DNA of 39,761 nt, taken from NCBI GenBank assembly GCA_025966225.1, contig JAOPVI010000130.1, positions 1-39,761 of the forward strand. Direction: 5' to 3'. Positions 15,044-23,559 of this stretch are shown one piece after another (position 1 is the first letter of the stretch; each line of letters begins with the position of its first letter). The notes beneath the pieces were generated by a model. That model saw only the letters and a list, made by a program, of their open reading frames with translations, had not been told where the DNA came from and ran no database searches. The DNA is from Mycobacterium sp. (GTDB taxonomy: Bacteria > Actinomycetota > Actinomycetes > Mycobacteriales > Mycobacteriaceae). The translations under genes were made by a program, and so were the position numbers.

Positions 15044-18000
15044 GCGGCCTCCAGCAGTTGGGCGAGCTCGTCCACGCCGGGCAATGCCGAAGGCGTGACG
15101 GTGCGCCCACTGCGCACGTAGTGGAAGGCCGCCCGCACCGAGGCGACCGGGACGCCGTGTGTCTCCGCCCAGGCCAGTCGGTAGACGGCCAACTGAATCG
15201 CATTGTCCTGCAATGCTTCCTCGGTGGCTGGTGGATCGCCGGTCTTCCAGTCCACCACGGTGAACCCGCCGTCATGGTCGGCGAAGACCGCATCGATGCG
15301 ACCACGCACCACGGTGCTGCCGATCATCATGTCGAAGGGCACTTCGACGTCGATGGGCGTGCGCGCCGACCACGGCGAGACGACGAACGCATTCTGCAGG
15401 TCCGCGAGCCGGTCTGCGTCGGCGCGACCCAGCTCGCCGTCGACCGCCCCAGGCAGGTCCTCGAGGTCGAAGAGCCGCTCCGCACGAAAGAAGCGTTGCA
15501 CCCAGTCATGGAAAGCCGTGCCCAGCAACGCATGTGGGTCGGGCCGCGCGGGAAGCCGCCGCTGTAGCCGGGCGGCCGCGCCATCGGGGTCGCGGCCGAC
15601 GTCCACCAGCGCGCTGACGGACAGTTGCGGCGGCAGTGCTAGCGGCGGGTGCACCCTGGCGCGCTCGCGTTCGGCCAGCAGCGCATCGACATCGGTCACC
15701 AGGCCGTCGACGTCGCCGAACTCGGGAGGCGTGTCACTTGCCATGGCTGCGGCGACCATCGCCGCTCCCGCCTCGACGCCACCACGGTCCGCGCCTGCCG
15801 GTTCCGCGGGCCACATGCGTTCGATCACCTTATTGCGCAACGGATTCAGCTCGCCGTCCGCGGGCTCGGAGGCCCAGGTCTCGACGACTCCACACGGTGC
15901 GCCCGCCGCCGCCGACCGGTCGATGACGTCCCGGATCTCGACGAGGAAGTCCGACGGCCCGCGCGGCCGTGACTCGGTGGCGCCCCAGTGGTGGCCCGAC
16001 AGCAGCAACGTGTCCTCGGCCCGGGTGATCGCCACGTAAAGCAGTCGGCGCTCCTCGTCGATACGGCGCTGGTCTAGACTGCGCTTGTGTTCGTTTATCT
16101 TGTCGGACAGCGCCTTTCGGTCATTCACGTCCGAGGTGTCGAGTACGGGTACCCCGTGTTCCGACACCGTCGCCCGGTCCCCGCGCAGCAGCGGCGGCAG
16201 CTCGGCGGCATCGGTGAGCCAGGATCTGCGGGCCGCCGTCGACGGGAACACCCGTCCACTCAGGTGAGGCACGGCGACTACCTGCCACTCCAGCCCCTTG
16301 GCGGCGTGGACGGTGAGAATCTGCACGCGGTCCTTCGCGACCGCGACCGCGACCTCGGCGGGCGCGAGACCGTTCTCGACGTCCATGGCCGCGTCGAGGA
16401 AGGCCAGCAGGCCGCTCAGCGTCGCTGCCGGACGCGCGGCGTAGTCCGCCACCACGTCGGAGAATGCGTCAAGGTGCTCGGTGCCTGCCCATCCGGCGGA
16501 AACCGTTTGCGCGGCCCGCACTTCGGCATCCACGCCCAGAGTCCGGCGCACCTCGGCGACGAGCTCGGGCAGTGGGTGGTGCAGCTGCGCGCGCAACGCG
16601 GTCAGCTCTCGGCTCAGCCGGACGATCCTGGCGTGACCGGCCCGCGAGTAACGGTCTGCGCGGCCCGGATCGCAGATGGCGTCGGCCAGACATGCGGCGT
16701 CGGCGTCGCGCGCGGCGGACGCGACGACGCCGTCGGCCGAAGTCCGGTCAGCGCCAGGCCCGTCCAATTCCACTGCGCGGCGCCACAACGCAGCCACATC
16801 CGAAGCGCCGAGTCGCCAGCGCGGTCCGGTGAGCACTCGCATCGCGGCGACTCCGGCCGTCGGGTCGGCGGCCAGCCGCAGCATCGCGACCACGTCGGCG
16901 ACCTCGGGCACCGTCAGCAGCCCCGCCAGCCCGACGACCTCTACGGGGACACCGCGCGCGGTGAGCGCATCGGCCATCGGGGCAGCATCCGCGTTGCGCC
17001 GCACCAGCACAGCCGTCGTCGGGAACGGCCCACCCGACACGCGGACGGCGTCGTACCGCGCGGCGATGTGGTCGGCAACCCAACCCCGTTCGGTCGATAC
17101 GTCGGACAACAACGCGCACCGCACCTCGCCCGGCGGAGCGTCCGGTCGAGGCAACAATTCGCGTACCGCGACCGACCGGCGGCGGGCCTGCACGGACACC
17201 GCATTGGCCAGATGCAGTGCCCGCGGCGGGTTGCGCCAGCTGGTGCGTAGTTCGAGCGTCGGCGCGGCGGTACCGTCCGAGAGGCAGAAGTCGGTGGTGA
17301 ACCGTGGCAGGTTGGTCGCCGAGGCCCCACGCCATCCGTAGATCGACTGGATGGGATCCCCGACCGCGGTGAGGGCCAGTTCGTCGTCGACTCCCCCGCC
17401 GAACAGCGACGACAACGCGATGCGTTGGGCATGGCCAGTGTCCTGATACTCATCGAGCAGTACCACCCGGTAGCGCTGGCGCAGCTTGGCACCGACCGCG
17501 GGGAACCTCGAGGCCAGCCGCGCCGCCGCGGACATCTGCATGCCGAAGTCCATGACGTTGTCCTGGCACATCCTGCGGTGTAGCGCGTCGACGAGCGGGA
17601 TCAGCTCGGTGCGCTCGGTCTGCGCGGCCAGCACCCCGAGCAGCTCCCGGGTGGGCCCGTGGTCGCGTTGCCGAGGTCCGGCGGGCAGGGTGTGCACCAG
17701 GCGTTCCAGTTCGAGCTGGGTGTCGCGCAACTGTTCGGTCTCGACGAGGTGCTCGGCGAGTTGACCCGCGAGCCTCAGCACCATCGCGGTGAGCGCCCCA
17801 GGGGTCTTCTCGGTGTTCAACTGTCCCGGATGATCGCAGACCACGCGAAACGCCAACTGCCACAACTCGGTTTCGCTCATCAACCGGGTGGCCGGCTCGA
17901 CCGGCAGCAGCAGCCCGTGCTCACGCAACAGCGTGCCCGCGAAGGCGTGGTAGGTGCCAATGGCCGGGTGCTCGTCGACGATGGTGTCACCGCCAGGGAC

Positions 18001-18285
18001 GAGGCCAGCGCCTGCGAGCCGGGCCAGCCTGGTCCGTACGCGTCGCATCAGTTGGCCGGCTGCCTTGCGCGTGAACGTCAGCCCGAGCACCTGCCCCGGG
18101 TGCGCGTAGCCGTTGGCGACCAGCCAGACGACCCGGGCGGCCATGGTCTCGGTCTTGCCTGCGCCCGCACCTGCGACGACCACCAGCGGCCCCGGCGGGG
18201 CGGAGATCACGGCGGCCTGTTCGTCCGTTGGGGTAAACAGCCCAAGGGCATCGGCCAACTCGGCCGGACCGTACCGGTCCGTCAC
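15040..18285 (-). CDS. adnB: AdnB, helicase-nuclease subunit of AdnAB (1081 aa)
   Basis: This is a UvrD-like motor with a C-terminal RecB-type nuclease. Walker A is GAGAGKTE (about residue 40), Walker B is LLDEYQDTGHAQR, motif III is [24 protein letters not shown] and LLYVAITRAEDT are late motifs, and the nuclease core is VRGRIDAVFADHDGG then VVDWKTG and QLAVYRLAW near the C-terminus. AdnAB resects double-strand breaks in mycobacteria; AdnB is the main motor. The GTG at 18285 is chosen because it overlaps the adnA stop as GTGA, indicating translational coupling; an upstream in-frame start at 18345 would overlap adnA by 64 bases and is unlikely. Confidence 0.95.
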   Translation of the reverse strand: MTDRYGPAELADALGLFTPTDEQAAVISAPPGPLVVVAGAGAGKTETMAARVVWLVANGYAHPGQVLGLTFTRKAAGQLMRRVRTRLARLAGAGLVPGGDTIVDEHPAIGTYHAFAGTLLREHGLLLPVEPATRLMSETELWQLAFRVVCDHPGQLNTEKTPGALTAMVLRLAGQLAEHLVETEQLRDTQLELERLVHTLPAGPRQRDHGPTRELLGVLAAQTERTELIPLVDALHRRMCQDNVMDFGMQMSAAARLASRFPAVGAKLRQRYRVVLLDEYQDTGHAQRIALSSLFGGGVDDELALTAVGDPIQSIYGWRGASATNLPRFTTDFCLSDGTAAPTLELRTSWRNPPRALHLANAVSVQARRRSVAVRELLPRPDAPPGEVRCALLSDVSTERGWVADHIAARYDAVRVSGGPFPTTAVLVRRNADAAPMADALTARGVPVEVVGLAGLLTVPEVADVVAMLRLAADPTAGVAAMRVLTGPRWRLGASDVAALWRRAVELDGPGADRTSADGVVASAARDADAACLADAICDPGRADRYSRAGHARIVRLSRELTALRAQLHHPLPELVAEVRRTLGVDAEVRAAQTVSAGWAGTEHLDAFSDVVADYAARPAATLSGLLAFLDAAMDVENGLAPAEVAVAVAKDRVQILTVHAAKGLEWQVVAVPHLSGRVFPSTAARRSWLTDAAELPPLLRGDRATVSEHGVPVLDTSDVNDRKALSDKINEHKRSLDQRRIDEERRLLYVAITRAEDTLLLSGHHWGATESRPRGPSDFLVEIRDVIDRSAAAGAPCGVVETWASEPADGELNPLRNKVIERMWPAEPAGADRGGVEAGAAMVAAAMASDTPPEFGDVDGLVTDVDALLAERERARVHPPLALPPQLSVSALVDVGRDPDGAAARLQRRLPARPDPHALLGTAFHDWVQRFFRAERLFDLEDLPGAVDGELGRADADRLADLQNAFVVSPWSARTPIDVEVPFDMMIGSTVVRGRIDAVFADHDGGFTVVDWKTGDPPATEEALQDNAIQLAVYRLAWAETHGVPVASVRAAFHYVRSGRTVTPSALPGVDELAQLLEAA

Positions 18286-21200
18286 GACCGACCACCGAGC
18301 GCGGCCTGGGCGGGACACATCGCCTGCACCGGGCAGTGGGCGCAACCGTCGTTGACACGCGCCATGAATTGCGGGCCCTGGCTGGCAGCGACGGCTTCCC
18401 GCACGCTGGCCCGCCAGTCCTCGCAGGCCTGCGGCGTCAAGGCGTCCTGATCTCGTTCCGTGGCACCGGATGCGCCGGGCTTGCCCAGGTAGACCAGGCG
18501 CCCGCCGCCTGCCTCGTCGCCTTCCGGCAGCAGCCCTTCGGCGATGGCCAGCTGGTACATCGCCAGCTGCGCGTGACGTTGGGCGTCGTCCTTGCTGACG
18601 GGACTCTTCCCGGTCTTGAGGTCGACGACCACCAACCTGCCCTCGGCGTCCCGCTCGAGCCGGTCCACCCGCCCGCGCACTCGCACCCCTGGCCCGTCCT
18701 CACCCGGTGACAACACCCCGTCGACGTCGACCTCCGAGCCGACCTCGGTGAACTCCTGACGCGTCTGCGCGTGCCACTGCGCGAACGTAGACAGCATGGT
18801 CCGGTGGCGCTCGAGTTCGTTGGCGGAATACCACTGCGAGTCGAAAGGCAGTTCTGCCCATACCCGTTCGAGCTCAGCCTGCATCTGATCCTCGGTGGCG
18901 CCCGGGTTGGACACCAGCGCATGCACCAGCGATCCGAGTGCCGACCGCACGTCCCGGCCATCGGTACCGCCGTGACGTTCCATCAACCAGCGCAACGGGC
19001 AATCCGTGAGGGTCTGCAACGTCGACGGCGACATCGTCACCACGTGGTGCTCGCCCGACCACAGCGGTTCCTCGGTGGACGAAGCGGTCGCGACATGCCA
19101 CTGCGTCGGGCTGGCCCCGGGCACGCCCGCGGCCGCGAGGCGCGCCAGTTGTGCTGCCGCACAGGCCCGCGCGTCGTCGTCGACGGATTCGTGCGGCGCG
19201 CACACCAGAGCGCGCAACCGCCCAACCACTGCCGCCGGGACGAGCACACGCGGTGCGCGGACGGGTTCGACGTCGTCGCCGGGGTCGTCGCCGGGGCCGG
19301 CATCGGTGGTCAGCGCCGCGAGTTCGTCGCAGAAGACCGATGGCAGTTCCGCCTCGTCGCCGTCGCCGTCCACCGCGGTCACCAACACGCGCGTGCGTGC
19401 TCGACCCAACGCCGACAACAGCAGCCGGCGTTCCTCGGCGAGCAGGGGCGCCCTGGTGGAAACGCCCGGCTCGGCCACGCCGTCGATGACGTCGACCAAC
19501 TGCTGGGTGGCGAGCACGCCACCACGCGGAACGGTGTTGGGCCACAAGCCTTCCTGTAGCCCCGCGATCACGACGAAGTCCCATTCGCGGCCCAACGCGG
19601 CATGAGCGGACAGCACCGTCACCGCGTCAGCGGCCGAGCGGTCGCCACGGCCCGCCGCGGGCAACACCATCGCGCGAACGTGATCGACGGCGCCGCTCAG
19701 CGTGGCCCCGGTGGTACGCGCGACGTACTGCTCGGTGACGTCGAACAGCGCGGTCACTGCGTCGAGGTCACGTCCGGCCTGCGCCCCAGCCGACCCGCCA
19801 CGCTCGACGGCGCTGCACAACCTGCGCTGCAACCCCGATTGGTGCCACGCCTGCCACAACGTGAAGCGCGGGTCCTCACCCCTTGCGGCGCTGCGGCGGG
19901 CCGCCGTGAGCACTGCGCGCACGCGCTTCAGCGGGCGGGCAAGCTGGTCGGGTAGCTCGACCGCATATCCATCGAGCACGCCAACCACGAGGTCGCCGAA
20001 GTCCCGCGTGCCGCCGTCGGCACGACGCAACGTCCGGCGCAGCTGTCGTAGTGACACCGGGTCCACCCGTCCGATGGGACCAGTCAGCAGGGCGAGGGCG
20101 TGCTCACTCGATAGCCCGCCCGACGCGACGTCGAGCACCGTCAGCAGCGCGGCGACCGTCGGGTGATCGGCCGGAGCGACGTCGGGCGTCGGCTGGTCGA
20201 CGGGCACCCCCGCGGCCGACAGAGCCCGGATGAGGGCGGCCCCGGCCCGCGGTACCGAGCGCACGATGACGGCCATCTGCGACCACGGCACGCCGTCGAC
20301 GAGGTGTGCGCGGCGCACGGCATCGGCGATGAGTGCGGATTCGGCGTGCGGTGACGCCGCGAGGCGCACGCTGACCGATCCCGCCCGGTCGGCGGCGCTG
20401 GTGAGCGTCCGGGTGGCGTCGGCCCCTGGTAGCCGACTGGCGACGCCTGTGATGGCCCGCGCCACCGCCGGAGCACACCGATGCGACTCGGAAAGGATGA
20501 CGACCGGCTCGTCGTCTCCGCGTAGCATCGCCGGGTCCGCCCCGCGGTATCCGAACACGGATTGGCTTGGGTCCCCGGCGATCACGGTGAGCTCAGCACC
20601 GCAGGCCAGCACGCGCACCAGGCGCGCGGCCTGCGGGTCGAGATGCTGGGCGTCGTCGACCAACAACAGCCGAATCCGGGCCCGCTCGGCGGCCAGCAGG
20701 TCGGGATCGGCGGCGAACGCCTCGAGTGCGGCACCGACGAGTTCGGCGGCCCCCAGCGCGGGCACCGTGGCCTGCGGAGCCGCCATGCCCACCGCCGAAC
20801 GCAACAGCATGACCTGTTCGTAGACCTGAGCGAACTGGCCTGCGGCCACCCATTCGGTGCATCCCTTGCGCCGGCCGATGCGTTGCAGCGCAACGGGATC
20901 AACCCCCCTTTCGGCGCAGCGAGCCAGGAGATCGCGGAGTTCGGTGGCGAATCCGACGGTGCTCAGCGCAGGACGCAGCTGGACTGGCCAGGAGACCGAT
21001 GCGTGGTCACCGTCCTCGAGGTCACCGGCGAGCAGCTCGCGAATGATGCCGTCCTGCTCGGCGGTGGTGATCAAGCGGGGCGGCGGATCGCCGTTGCGCT
21101 GAGCCGCCAGCCGCAGGATCGCGAACGCGTAGGAATGGACCGTGCGCACCAGTGGTTCGCGCACCGCCGCGCGGCCGTCGCTCAGCACCGCTGCCGTGAC

Positions 21201-21407
21201 GGCCGCCCTGGCGTTGACGCCCAGCCTGGCCGAACCCGTCAGCAGCAGAATGGATTCCGGATCGATTCCGCTGGCGACGTGGGCCGCGGCCGCGCGGACC
21301 AGCAGAGCCGACTTGCCCGTGCCAGGCCCGCCAAGCACGCGCACGGTGCCGCGCAACCCTGGCCCGGCCAGTGCGTCGGGCGAAAGCGCGGAGCGTGGAG
21401 CGGACAT
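18282..21407 (-). CDS. adnA: AdnA, helicase-nuclease subunit of AdnAB (1041 aa)
   Basis: This is the partner of AdnB. Walker A is GGPGTGKS (about residue 28), motif III is GDPSQSVFGYRGADP and the nuclease core is VRGRVDRLERDAEG then VVDLKTGKSP and AQLAMYQLA. Walker B reads LLVDDAQHLD, with Asp in place of the catalytic Glu seen in AdnB (DEYQ), and the late helicase motifs are divergent, which agrees with AdnA being the weaker motor. Cys residues in DCPLRWL and in CAHCPVQAMCP form the pattern of the 4Fe-4S clamp known in AddB-type nucleases. The ATG at 21407 begins the conserved region; an open frame to 21767 runs antisense to lipV. adnA and adnB form one operon. Confidence 0.95.
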   Translation of the reverse strand: MSAPRSALSPDALAGPGLRGTVRVLGGPGTGKSALLVRAAAAHVASGIDPESILLLTGSARLGVNARAAVTAAVLSDGRAAVREPLVRTVHSYAFAILRLAAQRNGDPPPRLITTAEQDGIIRELLAGDLEDGDHASVSWPVQLRPALSTVGFATELRDLLARCAERGVDPVALQRIGRRKGCTEWVAAGQFAQVYEQVMLLRSAVGMAAPQATVPALGAAELVGAALEAFAADPDLLAAERARIRLLLVDDAQHLDPQAARLVRVLACGAELTVIAGDPSQSVFGYRGADPAMLRGDDEPVVILSESHRCAPAVARAITGVASRLPGADATRTLTSAADRAGSVSVRLAASPHAESALIADAVRRAHLVDGVPWSQMAVIVRSVPRAGAALIRALSAAGVPVDQPTPDVAPADHPTVAALLTVLDVASGGLSSEHALALLTGPIGRVDPVSLRQLRRTLRRADGGTRDFGDLVVGVLDGYAVELPDQLARPLKRVRAVLTAARRSAARGEDPRFTLWQAWHQSGLQRRLCSAVERGGSAGAQAGRDLDAVTALFDVTEQYVARTTGATLSGAVDHVRAMVLPAAGRGDRSAADAVTVLSAHAALGREWDFVVIAGLQEGLWPNTVPRGGVLATQQLVDVIDGVAEPGVSTRAPLLAEERRLLLSALGRARTRVLVTAVDGDGDEAELPSVFCDELAALTTDAGPGDDPGDDVEPVRAPRVLVPAAVVGRLRALVCAPHESVDDDARACAAAQLARLAAAGVPGASPTQWHVATASSTEEPLWSGEHHVVTMSPSTLQTLTDCPLRWLMERHGGTDGRDVRSALGSLVHALVSNPGATEDQMQAELERVWAELPFDSQWYSANELERHRTMLSTFAQWHAQTRQEFTEVGSEVDVDGVLSPGEDGPGVRVRGRVDRLERDAEGRLVVVDLKTGKSPVSKDDAQRHAQLAMYQLAIAEGLLPEGDEAGGGRLVYLGKPGASGATERDQDALTPQACEDWRASVREAVAASQGPQFMARVNDGCAHCPVQAMCPAQAALGGRS

Positions 21408-21454
21408 GGAAGAAATGACACCACGGGGGTCCGACAAACAATGCCGGCGGGCAG

Positions 21455-21466
21455 GAGCGGAGCGAC
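21455..21466 (-). repeat. Copy 2 of dispersed 12-base element GTCGCTCCGCTC
   Basis: It lies in the 102-base space between the divergent adnA and lipV-like genes, oriented with adnA. It is followed on the minus strand by CTGCCCGC and, after a short interval, GGACCCCC, the same trailing blocks as in copy 4. Confidence 0.7.
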
Positions 21467-21509
21467 CCGGGGAGTGTGCCCCGTCGGGCGGGCTGGCAGC
21501 ATCGTCGAC

Positions 21510-22295
21510 GTGACCCAAGTTTTGAACGTGTACCGCTTCGGACCGGCGCGGCCTGCGCAGATATTGGCCATCCACGGGTTGACGGGTCACGGCCAACGCT
21601 GGGCGACCCTCGCCGGTCACCTCTCGGAGTTCGCCATCACCGCTCCCGACCTGTTGGGGCACGGTCGATCGTCGTGGGACGCGCCATGGAGCATCGACGC
21701 GAACGTCGCTGCGCTGGCCGCGCTGCTCGATGCCGACGCGACCGGCCCGTTGGTCGTCGTCGGCCATTCGTTCGGCGGCGCGATCGCGCTGAGCCTCGCC
21801 GCGGCGCGGCCAGACCTGATCTCGGAGTTGGTGTTGCTCGATCCCGCCGCCGGACTCGACGGGGGCTGGATGCGCGAGATCGCCGACCAGATGTTGGCCT
21901 CACCCGACTACCCCGACCGGGCCGAGGCCCGCGCCGAGAAGGTCGACGGATCGTGGGGCGAGGTCGACGTCAGCGAGGTCGAACGTGAGCTCGACGAACA
22001 TTTGATCTCGTTGCCCAACGGCCGAATAAGTTGGCGCATCAGCGTTCCCGCGATGATGTCGTACTGGAGCGAGTTGGCCCGTCCGATCGCGGTGCCCGCT
22101 GCGGGAACCCCGACGACGTTGATCCGGGCCACCCGCACCCAGCCGCCCTATGTGTCGGACGAACTGGTGACCCGGCTGCGGGATCGGCTCGGATCCGACT
22201 TCACCTCGATGGACTTCGATTGCGATCACATGGTCGCGCAAGCCAAACCGGCCGAGACCGCTGCAGTGATCCTGGCCAAACTCGCCGCGAGCTAG
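21510..22295 (+). CDS. lipV: LipV-like alpha/beta hydrolase (261 aa)
   Basis: This is an alpha/beta-hydrolase fold protein. The oxyanion strand is AIHGLTGHGQRW, the nucleophile elbow is VVGHSFGGAI (Ser near residue 92), DLLGHGRSSWD is the typical second-strand loop, and the catalytic His is likely in FDCDHMVAQAKP near the C-terminus. It probably hydrolyses short-chain esters, by analogy with Rv3203 (LipV). The GTG at 21510 is used because it starts just before the conserved core; the frame extends far upstream only as antisense of adnA. The alkyltransferase-like gene follows after two bases, so the two are one operon. Confidence 0.88.
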   Translation: MTQVLNVYRFGPARPAQILAIHGLTGHGQRWATLAGHLSEFAITAPDLLGHGRSSWDAPWSIDANVAALAALLDADATGPLVVVGHSFGGAIALSLAAARPDLISELVLLDPAAGLDGGWMREIADQMLASPDYPDRAEARAEKVDGSWGEVDVSEVERELDEHLISLPNGRISWRISVPAMMSYWSELARPIAVPAAGTPTTLIRATRTQPPYVSDELVTRLRDRLGSDFTSMDFDCDHMVAQAKPAETAAVILAKLAAS

Positions 22296-22297
22296 GC

Positions 22298-22606
22298 ATG
22301 GCCCAGCTCACCGAGGAACAGGTCGAGGCGGTGCGCGCACTCGTCGCGTCGATACCGGCGGGCAGGGTGTCCACCTACGGTGACATCGCCGATGCGGCAG
22401 GGCTTTCCAGTGCACGCATCGTGGGCTGGGTCATGCGCACGGACTCGTCGGATCTGCCGTGGCACCGGGTCATCGGCGCGTCGGGCCGGCCGGCGCCGCA
22501 TCTGGTGACGCGTCAGCTGGAACTCCTGCGCGCCGAAGGCGTGCTGGCCAAGGACGGACGGCTGCCGCTACGCGAGGTCCGGCACGAGTTCCCGCCGAGA
22601 CAGTAG
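22298..22606 (+). CDS. Alkyltransferase-like protein, MGMT family without active-site Cys (102 aa)
   Basis: This is a short protein equivalent to the C-terminal DNA-binding domain of O6-methylguanine methyltransferases. It shows GRVSTYGDIADAAG, SARIVGWVMRT (arginine finger and recognition helix) and, where active enzymes have PCHRV, the sequence PWHRV. Replacement of Cys by Trp defines alkyltransferase-like (ATL) proteins, which bind O6-alkylguanine and recruit nucleotide excision repair instead of repairing it themselves. The ATG at 22298 lies two bases after the lipV-like stop. It completes a region rich in DNA repair genes (uvrD2, adnAB). Confidence 0.92.
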   Translation: MAQLTEEQVEAVRALVASIPAGRVSTYGDIADAAGLSSARIVGWVMRTDSSDLPWHRVIGASGRPAPHLVTRQLELLRAEGVLAKDGRLPLREVRHEFPPRQ

Positions 22607-22644
22607 CCAGGGTTGTTGAGCGAGCCGTTCAACGACAGTGAACG

Positions 22645-22661
22645 TGATTTCGGCGAAATCG
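22645..22661. terminator. Small hairpin between convergent genes
   Basis: GATTTC (22646-22651) and GAAATC (22655-22660) form a 6-bp stem with a 3-base loop between the convergent alkyltransferase-like gene and the TIGR02569 gene. It is short and has no U tract, so it is a weak candidate. Confidence 0.25.
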
Positions 22662-22667
22662 GCAGGC

Positions 22668-23522
22668 CTACAGGATCAGCCGGACCAACGCGGCCGTGCG
22701 CGCCAGCCCGGGGAAGGCCGCTGCCGTCGAGCGTGGATGCAGCGCATGCACTGCCAAGCGGAACATCAACGCGCGCAACAACATCTGTGGCCACTCGGGT
22801 AGCGATGACCACCGCTCGACCAGTCCGTCGTCGGCCTCACCCCACGCCAGCGCGTCGACCACCACGACGCCGGCTGCCCAAGGACCCGGTCGCCAGTACG
22901 GCGTGATGTCGGTGATGCCTGGTGCCGCCGTCCCCGCGAACAGGACGGTGCCGTAGAGATCGCCATGCACCAGCTGACTGGGTCCCCTGGTGGGTCGACG
23001 CAACCTGGCCAGTTGGCCGATGAGTTCCACCGAACGTGCACCGTCAGCCGAACCGGGAGCCACCCGCGCGCCGGGCGGCAGCGCGTGCAGTGGCCGGTCC
23101 TCCCACGCCGCGCGGTCGGCGGCAATGAAGACGTCAACGTCGGACCATGGCACCCCTGGCGGTTGGGTGAGGAATCGGGGCCGTTCGAGTTTCGCGGTCG
23201 CTTCGTGCAGGCGAACTGCGGCCGAAACCACTTCGTCGTGACGAGGTTCGGGGGTTCCGGTGACGAACGTGTCGGCCCGCCAACCCGCGACGACGTATCG
23301 TCCGTCGGTCGAGCGGACCGGCCTGGCCAGTCGCACCCCGTCGACGAAGAGCGTCTCGCGGACCTTGGCCGACCAAGCGGCGCGGGCGTGATCGCCGACC
23401 ATGGACACCACGACTTCGCCGCAGCGCCAGCCACCTTCCCAACTCGAGCCGAGTAGCACCGGCGCAACACCGGTGAGGCCGAACGCCACCAGCACATGAT
23501 CAGGTGGCCGGTCGACAGTCAC
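22668..23522 (-). CDS. TIGR02569 family actinobacterial protein, kinase-like fold (284 aa; Rv3205c-like)
   Basis: This belongs to an actinobacterial protein family with distant aminoglycoside-phosphotransferase or protein-kinase-like features. LVHGDLYGTVLF (about residue 195) resembles the HGDxxxxN catalytic loop, but the Asn is replaced by a hydrophobic residue. ITDITPYWRP follows where kinases have a metal-binding Asp. There is no transmembrane segment. The length is normal for the family. Catalysis is doubtful, and it should not be read as a drug-resistance enzyme. It lies 37 bases upstream of nothing else on its strand except moeZ, which is further upstream; the two are probably co-transcribed. 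Function unknown. Confidence 0.8.
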   Translation of the reverse strand: MTVDRPPDHVLVAFGLTGVAPVLLGSSWEGGWRCGEVVVSMVGDHARAAWSAKVRETLFVDGVRLARPVRSTDGRYVVAGWRADTFVTGTPEPRHDEVVSAAVRLHEATAKLERPRFLTQPPGVPWSDVDVFIAADRAAWEDRPLHALPPGARVAPGSADGARSVELIGQLARLRRPTRGPSQLVHGDLYGTVLFAGTAAPGITDITPYWRPGPWAAGVVVVDALAWGEADDGLVERWSSLPEWPQMLLRALMFRLAVHALHPRSTAAAFPGLARTAALVRLIL

Positions 23523-23559
23523 AGAGCTCAGCCTATGCCGTGGCCCGGCTAACGAGCGC

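Noticed and set aside
22668..23522. Aminoglycoside phosphotransferase resistance gene
   Set aside because: Only the HGD loop is similar, the catalytic-loop Asn is missing, and the family is a chromosomal actinobacterial one.
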